From: Bacteroidota bacterium
Lineage (GTDB): Bacteria; Bacteroidota; Bacteroidia; B-17B0; B-17BO
Direction: 5' to 3'
Length of the DNA stretch: 11,718 bases
Assembly: GCA_947462425.1 (NCBI GenBank)
Contig: CANHPI010000051.1
Span: 1 to 11,718, forward strand
In this document: piece by piece, positions 6,396 to 11,718 of the stretch
How positions within the stretch are numbered: position 1 is the first letter of the stretch
Layout: every line of letters starts with the position of its first letter
Translations under genes and position numbers: made by a program
Notes under the pieces: generated by a model
What the model saw: only the letters and a program-made list of their open reading frames with translations
Databases searched by the model: none
Told to the model about the DNA's origin: nothing

Positions 6396-7496
6396 CTATT
6401 TCAAATTTAAAAAAAGTTTTGGATTTTGTTCGGCAATTAATCTGAAATTTTCCTCACCAATAGCACTCCTAAGATTAATAGAAAACTCTTTATCACTGGT
6501 TTCCTGCTCTACCATGTAGTAATCCGTCCCAAACAAGATTTTAGAATTTAGAGTTGGGTCTTGTAAGGTAATGTTTAACAATGGGATTAAGTCCTTCTCA
6601 AATAGCGTATATGAAATATCAGTATAAGCGTTTTTATATTTTCTTATGATGCTTTTCACTTTTTCAAACCAGTTCAGCTCTCCCGAACTATCAATACTAC
6701 TTTGTAAAAACTTTTGCCATTCATCAAAACCACCAAAGTGAGCCAAGTTTAATTTAAGGTTCGGATACTTTACAAATAAGTATTCGTAATTATCAGGGTC
6801 GGTATAAATATCCGTAAAGAATTTGTTTTTATGTTGCTGAAATACTTTTCCTGTTATGGGATGTTTTCTCATATCATCTGTAACAGAGCCTTTGTAAAAT
6901 ACACCACCTCTAGCACAATGAGACGTAACAGGAATGTTATTTTTTTCTGCATAGGCAAATACCTGGTCTAAACGTTCATCAAAGGGATAATAACCCAATG
7001 GTGGATACATTTTTAATCCAGCAAAGTTTTCTTCCTCAATGTATTTACGAACCAATGAAAACAAACCCATCCGTTCGGGATGAATAAAAATGAAAGGCAA
7101 AATTAAATCTTTATAGGCTGGGTCTCTTTTAATCTTTGCTAATTCATCCAACTGGTCTTTATAATTTTGATTAACATTTCCTGCTTTCATAAATTCCATA
7201 TCCATCGGTAACACACAAAATTTAGTATTATCAGGATAAAAGCTTTGCAACAATTTAAAAATTTCTAATTGTGATTTTAAATCGCCAATTTTTAAAAACT
7301 GATTATACTTCTTTATCAATAAGGCGGTGTCCTTTTTGCCTAATACCGATAAAAATCGGGCAATCCCGTTTGATGTATTATCACTTTGTAATAAGTTTGC
7401 TATTGGACGCAGTATAAAAGGCAAAAACCGATCAGGTACAATCGACCTATTAAAAATGTGCGTGTGGCAATTGATTATTTGAATATCCGTTTTCAT
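6396..7496 (-). CDS. Amidohydrolase family protein (amidohydrolase-2, metal-dependent TIM barrel)
   Basis: Starting at the ATG at 7496 the protein has 366 residues. The frame stays open upstream to 7571, but the extra 25 residues lack similarity to the family and would run into the divergent promoter. The motifs fit the amidohydrolase-2 group: HTH metal ligands in INCHTHIF (His11, His13), a central VTSHCARGG histidine, LNLAHFGG, and a C-terminal ILFGTDYYM with the catalytic metal-binding aspartate. Family members hydrolyse or decarboxylate small cyclic or amide substrates; the substrate here cannot be read from sequence. No signal peptide is seen, so it is cytoplasmic. It is transcribed away from the 154-aa membrane gene and may be metabolic cargo of the element. 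Confidence 0.85.
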   Translation of the reverse strand: MKTDIQIINCHTHIFNRSIVPDRFLPFILRPIANLLQSDNTSNGIARFLSVLGKKDTALLIKKYNQFLKIGDLKSQLEIFKLLQSFYPDNTKFCVLPMDMEFMKAGNVNQNYKDQLDELAKIKRDPAYKDLILPFIFIHPERMGLFSLVRKYIEEENFAGLKMYPPLGYYPFDERLDQVFAYAEKNNIPVTSHCARGGVFYKGSVTDDMRKHPITGKVFQQHKNKFFTDIYTDPDNYEYLFVKYPNLKLNLAHFGGFDEWQKFLQSSIDSSGELNWFEKVKSIIRKYKNAYTDISYTLFEKDLIPLLNITLQDPTLNSKILFGTDYYMVEQETSDKEFSINLRSAIGEENFRLIAEQNPKLFLNLK

Positions 7497-7521
7497 AATT
7501 TCTATTTTTGAGATGTAACAG

Positions 7522-7552
7522 TTTTGCAATTTTCTATTTGAGATATATTTTG
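7522..7552 (+). promoter_or_regulatory. Bacteroidota-type promoter of the 154-aa membrane gene
   Basis: A -33 element TTTTG (7522-7526) is followed after 17 bases by TATATTTTG (7544-7552), one base longer than the TAnnTTTG consensus. The ATG follows 22 bases later. The spacing agrees with known Bacteroidota promoters. Confidence 0.5.
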
Positions 7553-7574
7553 TACTTTTAAGTAAAATCAAATT

Positions 7575-8039
7575 ATGGGATTAGTATCAGACTTAAATCA
7601 ATTATCACCACCAATAAAAAATGTTTTTATTTCATTATCTTGTCTAATGCCATTTTGGTATGTTTGCTTGTATTTGTTTAATCCATGCCTATTTAATCAT
7701 TCCAGGATGGATTTATTAATCCCATTAACATTTTGTTTTTCGTTTTTATGGTATTTGGTTTCATTTGTATTTAATGGGGCAGTAAGTCTTTTCTTTACTT
7801 TAGCATTTGAAATTGACGAAGATGATACCGAAGACCTTGTTTTTATAGGTGGACTAGATTCTATAATTTATTTATGTGTTGCTATTATTATTGGTTATTA
7901 TAGTCAATCTAAATATCTTGCGCATGGATTACATTATCACTTCACATCATTTTTATGGCTATCTTTTTGGCTATCACTTTCTCGTGCTGTAATAATTTCA
8001 TTAGGTGGATTTGTTTTACATAAAGCATTACCAAAATAG
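7575..8039 (+). CDS. Hypothetical integral membrane protein
   Basis: The 154-residue protein is very hydrophobic, with about four membrane segments: ~16-36 (NVFISLSCLMPFWYVCLYLF), ~46-77 (a long, phenylalanine-rich stretch), ~93-108 (IIYLCVAIIIGYY) and ~122-148 (a serine/leucine/tryptophan stretch ending in GGFVLHKAL). An acidic loop (EIDEDDTEDL) separates the second and third. No catalytic or transport motif was found and the family is not recognised. It has its own promoter, is divergent from the amidohydrolase, and ends 14 bases before the convergent LPD1-like gene with no visible terminator. Confidence 0.7.
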   Translation: MGLVSDLNQLSPPIKNVFISLSCLMPFWYVCLYLFNPCLFNHSRMDLLIPLTFCFSFLWYLVSFVFNGAVSLFFTLAFEIDEDDTEDLVFIGGLDSIIYLCVAIIIGYYSQSKYLAHGLHYHFTSFLWLSFWLSLSRAVIISLGGFVLHKALPK

Positions 8040-8053
8040 TACTTCATTAATTT

Positions 8054-9304
8054 TCAAATTCCTTTTTTTAAAGCCTCAATTAGATTATCAAAATCCTTTT
8101 CAAGTTTTCTGATTTCAGCGATGCTTAAATAATAGCGTGGATTGTATTTGGTTTCAGCTAAGAATATATTTTTGTATTTCTTCTTTTGCATTTTGTAATG
8201 CACATACGTTTCAAAAGCTCTTGCAAATAATTCGTTCCTGCGAAAATAATATTCACTCAACTTGGCTTTTTTTAATCTCTCATAATACAGCGTATGTTCT
8301 TTTTGATTTTTCCAGATTATCTTAGCTATTAATTTTTCCATTAAGCCTTCTAATGAATTTTCTTTTAACAGCTGAACATTTGACTTAACACGTTCACTTC
8401 GTCCACCTGATAGTGCGCCACTATCTGTTTTATCTAAAAACATTCCTCCGAAATAATCCAAGGCGTGACCGTATTCATGTGCAAAAGAACCAATGCCACC
8501 TCCGGCCGTTAATAAATCTGTTCGGTCAAATCCTTTTCGTTTTGTGCTTCCTGCTTTTGGACGTGAATAACGAGTGATGTTAATAGCGAATGTTTCTGCT
8601 TCAAAATGTGCTAAAGCGTTTCCTCTGCCTCTTGCTCCAAATGCAACCGATAATTTATTATGTAGTGAAATTTCTTTTGGACTGAAGTCTAAAATATGAT
8701 GTAAATCAAATAAGGCTAAGCCTAATCCTGATAAATAATTTTTACGGTCTTGCTGAGATAACCAATTCCCAAATTCAATACCTCGTAAGCCATAATAATT
8801 TTCAATGTATTCTAAATTATCATAAGCATAATTTTTTGGTATTTCTGAACCTGTCCTAATTTGTTTATTGTTTGGTGTAAATACAACTTTTAATTTGTCT
8901 TGCCAATATTGGTCGGCTCTGCCTTTGTAAGGAACATCTCCTTCATCCACAATTTTGCCCAACTCTTTTTTAGGTCGTCTGAGTTTTCCTAAATCAGTAT
9001 TTCTTTTCTTTGGATGTTTAGGTTTTGCTTTGGGTTTTGCTGTAGACCGTTTTTCATAATACTCCTGCAAGTCATGTTCGGTATCATCTACAATAGCAAT
9101 GATACTTCCGTATTTGGCAGAAATTTCTAATCCATGTTCTAATTTCTGAACGATATAACTTAATTTTAGAAATCCTTCTTCGTCTCCAATGCTATCAAAC
9201 ATCGCTGTTCCTACTTTCTTTAATAATCGTTTAAAGTCTTCGGGTGTTTTAGTGCCACCAAAGTTTAAATATTCTTCAATGACTTTTTTTGCTAACTGTT
9301 TCAT
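8054..9304 (-). CDS. LPD1-like protein with gluzincin metallopeptidase signature
   Basis: The ATG at 9304 gives 416 residues. An upstream TTG at 9352 would add 16 residues but overlaps the frameshifted tail of the previous gene. The N-terminal ~100 residues are helical, then a Lys/Pro-rich linker (TAKPKAKPKHPKKR) leads to a large globular part. That part carries SFAHEYGHALDYFGG, an HExxH zinc motif with His276, Glu277 and His280, and downstream ELFARAFE (Glu358-Glu365), where a glutamate would be the third ligand as in gluzincins. The region preceding HEYGH (GLRGIEFGNW ... SVAFGARGRG) matches my memory of the 'large polyvalent protein-associated domain 1' found in phage and conjugative-element proteins. 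Peptidase activity is inferred from motifs. It may process cell-envelope or element proteins. Confidence 0.75.
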   Translation of the reverse strand: MKQLAKKVIEEYLNFGGTKTPEDFKRLLKKVGTAMFDSIGDEEGFLKLSYIVQKLEHGLEISAKYGSIIAIVDDTEHDLQEYYEKRSTAKPKAKPKHPKKRNTDLGKLRRPKKELGKIVDEGDVPYKGRADQYWQDKLKVVFTPNNKQIRTGSEIPKNYAYDNLEYIENYYGLRGIEFGNWLSQQDRKNYLSGLGLALFDLHHILDFSPKEISLHNKLSVAFGARGRGNALAHFEAETFAINITRYSRPKAGSTKRKGFDRTDLLTAGGGIGSFAHEYGHALDYFGGMFLDKTDSGALSGGRSERVKSNVQLLKENSLEGLMEKLIAKIIWKNQKEHTLYYERLKKAKLSEYYFRRNELFARAFETYVHYKMQKKKYKNIFLAETKYNPRYYLSIAEIRKLEKDFDNLIEALKKGI

Positions 9305-9308
9305 GTGA

Positions 9309-9415
9309 TTAATTTTTTGTGGTGTTTGTATTAAAAAATAATTCGTAACCAATCCATAAGCCTAAACCAGATAGGAGAATAACACCAATCCCTAATTGAG
9401 CAGACTTTGGAGCTT
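9309..9415 (-). other. -1 frame extension encoding a transmembrane tail for the glucosaminidase
   Basis: After the slippery tract the -1 frame encodes 34 residues: a short polar lead (APKSAQ), a glycine-rich membrane helix (LGIGVILLSGLGLWIGYELF) and a polar end (NTNTTKN), then TAA at 9309-9311, four bases before the next gene's ATG. No ATG, GTG or TTG start exists in this frame near its beginning. Expression by frameshifting or slippage from the glucosaminidase is therefore the simplest reading. The fusion would be 216 residues. Confidence 0.65.
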
Positions 9416-9958
9416 TTTTTTTGCTATGATTAAAATAGTTTCTGCCGATTGTATAATTAAGGCTCTGTATTTTACACGGTTGTCGCCATTCTTTTCAGAG
9501 ATATAAGGAGAGTTGGCAATTTTAGTAGCGTAAGCCGTGATGTTGTTACTCACTTTTGCTGCTTCTGGATAATGGGTGGTTATCAATCGTGCAAAATCTG
9601 AAAATCCGTCCTCTACACTTTTATAACTTCTAAAAGATAATCCCGAACTCTTTGAAATACGTTTGTCGCCAGTCCAATATTTATTTGGTTTACCGTAGGC
9701 AGTTACTCCAAAAAAATTATTGTTTTGAGTGGCTAATGCACTTGTTCCCCAACCCGATTCAACAGAGGCTTGAGCCAATATCATTAATGGGTGTATTCCA
9801 AATGCCTTGGCTACCTTAACCGCTATGTCATAATATTTTAGGACATAAGTAATTCGTTTATCCGTTGTTCCTGCTCCTAGAAGCTCTTGTGATAAAATTT
9901 CGATTGTGCCTTGCAATCCCAACACAGTTGGAACTCGCAAGAAATATTCTTTTGCCAT
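9392..9958 (-). CDS. GH73-type glucosaminidase (peptidoglycan hydrolase)
   Basis: The 188-residue, single-domain enzyme is predicted to cleave the glycan strands of peptidoglycan. Family motifs are clear: LAQASVESGWGTSALA with catalytic Glu67, NNFFGVTAYG at ~80-89, FRSYKSVEDGFSDFARLI at ~109-126, and YATKIANSPYISE near 143-155, much as in the FlgJ and autolysin glucosaminidases. There is no signal peptide, so it needs another route to the wall. Frame 0 ends with KKKLQSLLN. The three lysine codons are a nine-A tract (9414-9422) followed by G, containing the slippery heptamer A-AAA-AAG. A -1 shift adds a transmembrane tail (see 9309-9415). The gene lies 11 bases after the annexin/SH3-like gene in the same operon. 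In mobile elements such enzymes open the wall for conjugation or phage entry/exit. Confidence 0.88.
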   Translation of the reverse strand: MAKEYFLRVPTVLGLQGTIEILSQELLGAGTTDKRITYVLKYYDIAVKVAKAFGIHPLMILAQASVESGWGTSALATQNNNFFGVTAYGKPNKYWTGDKRISKSSGLSFRSYKSVEDGFSDFARLITTHYPEAAKVSNNITAYATKIANSPYISEKNGDNRVKYRALIIQSAETILIIAKKKLQSLLN

Positions 9959-9969
9959 GTTCTTAGTTA

Positions 9970-10926
9970 TTAAATGTTTCTATTTTTAATAACTGCCTTA
10001 TCCGCCTTTATCCAGCGTATCAATCCTTGTACTGTTTTTAATTTAATGTAGATGCCTTTGCCTGTATCTAAAGTCAACATCGGAAAACCAACAATAACGC
10101 CTTTGGGTGTAAAGCCAATGGGTTTAAAATTCTCTGTATAAATTTCTGCCTCACTTATACTGATGACTTCTTGTTGTGGCGTTTCAAGATTATCTATTCC
10201 TTCTAATATTTCTAAAGGCGTTTTTCCTTTTTTGTCTCGCTCGATTTTATCTTTTTGTGATACTAATTCGACTTGACTCTTTGCAACGTAAAATGTTTTC
10301 TTTTCTTTTTTCGTAGTGTATGTCCAAAACTCAATAAATACAACATCGTTTGGTTCATCAAAAACAAACTTACCTGTAGTAACGCCTATGATTTTTCCGA
10401 CACTTACAATTTTTAAAATATTATTTAAAGGATTGTATTTACTTTCTTTAACTGGCGTTTTTCTAATGTTGGCATCCGCCGTTGTAATCAACCAAAAGTT
10501 AGGAATGATGTCTGCTCGTTTTGGTGCGTAATTTTGCGAACCTGCTTTTCCTTTAGTGGCGTATGCCAAAAACTTTTGGTAATCACTTGCTGATAGGTCA
10601 CCTTGCAAATCCTCATACAATGAAGTCGTGTATAAATTTTTATAGGCTTTTCTTACGGCTTCAAGGTCTGTTATCTCTTTTGCTATTTTAAAGATGGCTT
10701 CTAAACTTGTCCCATCTATTTTTCGCATCCATTCATTTCCTGATGGGTTCATAGCTACTCGTAATCCTTGTGCTTGCGCTACCGCTGGGTCATTTTCTAC
10801 TTGACTTTCTGTTGTATCTTTTTTTAAGTTCTTAATTAATTTACTTCCTAACCAAGCCAACACAAGCCCTGCTCCTGCTTTAATTAGCAAGTCTTTGGTT
10901 GGGTCGGTATGGAATTTTGTTTTCAT
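9970..10926 (-). CDS. Membrane-anchored protein with annexin-like repeat and SH3-like regions
   Basis: The start at 10926 gives 318 residues; an ATG at 10965 would extend into the opposing gene. A single N-terminal membrane helix lies at ~13-30 (LLIKAGAGLVLAWLGSKLI). Residues ~68-123 resemble one annexin repeat: MRKIDGTSLEAIF at the start (compare the annexin M-K-G-x-G-T-D-E), then VRKAYKNLYTTSLYEDL and DLSASDYQKFL. Residues ~150-222 look like a bacterial SH3 domain (ANIRKTP, then a strand ending FYVAKSQVELV), and ~268-313 like a second (IGFTPKGVIVG ... IRWIKADKAV). SH3b domains often bind peptidoglycan and annexins bind lipid. It directly precedes the glucosaminidase gene, so a scaffold at the envelope is plausible. 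Domain calls are by eye. Confidence 0.65.
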   Translation of the reverse strand: MKTKFHTDPTKDLLIKAGAGLVLAWLGSKLIKNLKKDTTESQVENDPAVAQAQGLRVAMNPSGNEWMRKIDGTSLEAIFKIAKEITDLEAVRKAYKNLYTTSLYEDLQGDLSASDYQKFLAYATKGKAGSQNYAPKRADIIPNFWLITTADANIRKTPVKESKYNPLNNILKIVSVGKIIGVTTGKFVFDEPNDVVFIEFWTYTTKKEKKTFYVAKSQVELVSQKDKIERDKKGKTPLEILEGIDNLETPQQEVISISEAEIYTENFKPIGFTPKGVIVGFPMLTLDTGKGIYIKLKTVQGLIRWIKADKAVIKNRNI

Positions 10927-10934
10927 TTTATTAT

Positions 10935-10942
10935 TATATTTG
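10935..10942 (+). promoter_or_regulatory. -7 box for the 81-aa plus-strand gene
   Basis: TATATTTG matches TAnnTTTG and lies 11 bases before the ATG at 10954, predicting a leader of only about 5 bases. TTTTG at 10915-10919 could be the -33 element, although the 15-base spacing is slightly short. Confidence 0.5.
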
Positions 10943-10953
10943 TCAAAAAAAAT

Positions 10954-11199
10954 ATGACTATTCAAAAAGTTGTTCTATCAGAAACACCTACTCTTAAAGT
11001 TTTAAGATTCATGTATGTACCAAATGGCTATATTGATTTGGGTGACCCAACATTTTATACTAGGCTAGAGACAGCGTTAAATATTGCTATCACTGAGGCA
11101 GTTGGACATTCCAGTTATTCTATTTATTCTGCACATAATTCAGATAAACAGCAAATTGAAAGAATAGTCATCATTGGAGATTCCAACTCCCTAGCCTAA
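10954..11199 (+). CDS. Small hypothetical protein inside the minus-strand module
   Basis: The 81-residue soluble protein begins MTIQKVVLSETPTLKVLRF. A helix-rich middle (FYTRLETALNIAITEAVGH) and a closing strand (IERIVIIGDS) give a plausible small alpha/beta fold. The family is not recognised. The frame is open from 10909, but the ATG at 10954 is preferred because a TATATTTG promoter box lies just upstream of it. It runs against the flanking genes. It is divergent from the annexin/SH3-like gene with only 27 bases between starts, and its stop overlaps the end of the 58-aa gene by 9 bases. A gene in this position could regulate the module, but nothing in its sequence shows DNA binding. Confidence 0.5.
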   Translation: MTIQKVVLSETPTLKVLRFMYVPNGYIDLGDPTFYTRLETALNIAITEAVGHSSYSIYSAHNSDKQQIERIVIIGDSNSLA

Positions 11200-11367
11200 T
11201 AATTTTTTTGCTGTTTTTACAATCGTTGGATTTGTTTTTAAAAGTTTTGCTAAATCTTTTAAATCGACATCCGACAAATTGTTTTTTATTTCAATTAAGG
11301 CTTTCGCCAACTCTACGGCTTGTTGCTCTGTTTGAGCCTCAATGCCTATGGTAATTTCGTGTATCAT
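11191..11367 (-). CDS. Small hypothetical helical protein (58 aa)
   Basis: An ATG at 11367 (MIHEITIGIEAQTEQQ) opens a 58-codon frame ending in TAG. The protein is a short strand followed by amphipathic helices, including KALIEIKNNLSDVDLKDLAK and PTIVKTAKKLLG. It starts 10 bases after the stop of the upstream low-complexity gene, which suggests co-transcription, and its codons look like those of its neighbours. No family is recognised; the acidic/hydrophobic pattern fits a small structural or coiled-coil subunit. It converges with the 81-aa plus-strand gene, overlapping by 9 bases. Confidence 0.55.
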   Translation of the reverse strand: MIHEITIGIEAQTEQQAVELAKALIEIKNNLSDVDLKDLAKLLKTNPTIVKTAKKLLG

Positions 11368-11377
11368 GGTTTTAAGT

Positions 11378-11718
11378 TTATGAACTATCTTTTAAATCAG
11401 GTTCGCTATTTGTTGCTTCTTCAGTTTCTTTTGTAGATACTGTACTTTTTGTTTCTGCTGGTGTTGTTGCCGTTTGTTTACTCGACTGTTTTAATGCCAT
11501 ATAAACGTGTTGCAATTTGTTTTGGTCTTTACCTATTAGTTGTATGATTTCAAAATAAAGTCGTAAAGCGCCATCATCTAATCCGTTCAAAAATTCCGTG
11601 AGTTGTTTGATAACGTAAGTCCGTAATTTTTCCTGTTCACTTTGCGGACTCGTTTCTTGTTTTGTTTTTGTAATAATACTTGCAGTTGATTTTTGTTCGG
11701 TTTCTTTTTCGCTTTTGG
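11378..11718 (-). CDS. C-terminal part of a low-complexity hypothetical protein (runs off the window)
   Basis: The frame is open from the right edge of the window to a TAA at 11378, so at least 112 residues are seen and the true start lies outside; the TTG at 11590 is not needed. The visible part has a Lys/Glu/Gln/Thr-rich stretch, a folded segment (LRTYVIKQLTEFLNGLDDGA followed by LRLYFEIIQLIGKDQ), then a Thr/Glu/Ser-rich disordered tail ending PDLKDSS. It heads the visible part of the minus-strand series. Function is unknown; folded core plus long disordered arms would suit a scaffold or structural protein. Confidence 0.6.
   Translation of the reverse strand, partial: KSEKETEQKSTASIITKTKQETSPQSEQEKLRTYVIKQLTEFLNGLDDGALRLYFEIIQLIGKDQNKLQHVYMALKQSSKQTATTPAETKSTVSTKETEEATNSEPDLKDSS

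Noticed and set aside
9305..9352. TTG start adding 16 residues to the LPD1-like protein
   Set aside because: The stretch is better explained as the frameshifted tail of the glucosaminidase; ATG at 9304 follows that tail's stop by four bases.
10316..10531. Plus-strand open frame of 71 codons within the annexin/SH3-like gene
   Set aside because: Antisense shadow with no promoter or recognisable content.
10927..10965. N-terminal extension of the annexin/SH3-like protein from the ATG at 10965
   Set aside because: It would cover the promoter and start of the divergent 81-aa gene, and the ATG at 10926 gives a normal short N-terminus before the membrane helix.

Overview
The window (roughly one-third G+C by eye) looks like a Bacteroidota chromosome, probably Flavobacteriia or a relative. 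The evidence is the A+T-rich composition, the lack of clear Shine-Dalgarno sequences before most starts, Bacteroidota-type promoter boxes (TTTG ... TAnnTTTG) before several genes, and a lysophospholipid acyltransferase fragment at the left edge that resembles those of this phylum. This is inference from sequence reading; no database search was possible.

Layout. Positions 1-345 are ordinary chromosome: the tail of the acyltransferase gene and the promoter of a tRNA-Leu(UAG) gene (346-425). Right of the tRNA begins what looks like an integrated mobile element. Its first gene (minus strand) is a large serine recombinase whose open frame runs back through the tRNA terminator into the tRNA and stops at the anticodon. 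A 66-aa protein overlaps the recombinase start by 4 bases. A separately terminated MerR-like DNA-binding protein (2359-3285) follows. The far end of the element and its second attachment site are not in the window.

Positions 3286-3822 form the largest gap. It holds eight helically phased 11-bp repeats (3606-3693), which lie inside a possible 50-residue peptide gene. Next comes a plus-strand cargo block: a 289-aa soluble protein translationally coupled to a 174-aa four-helix membrane protein, then a 340-aa two-helix membrane/coiled-coil protein. None is a family I recognise with confidence. The position beside the integrase and the sensor-plus-membrane-protein layout make an anti-phage or abortive-infection system a reasonable hypothesis. 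An amidohydrolase (minus) and a small membrane protein (plus) follow.

From 8054 to the right edge runs a minus-strand gene series that looks like an envelope-remodelling module. In transcription order it holds a low-complexity protein entering from outside the window, a 58-aa protein, a membrane-anchored protein with an annexin-like repeat and two SH3-like regions, a GH73-type glucosaminidase, and an LPD1-like protein with a gluzincin metallopeptidase signature (HEYGH ... ELFARAFE). The glucosaminidase ends at a nine-A slippery tract. A -1 shift there would add a transmembrane tail that fills the gap to the next gene almost exactly, so a membrane-bound form is likely made by frameshifting or slippage. 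The module would suit a conjugative element or a membrane-containing prophage; the window does not decide which.
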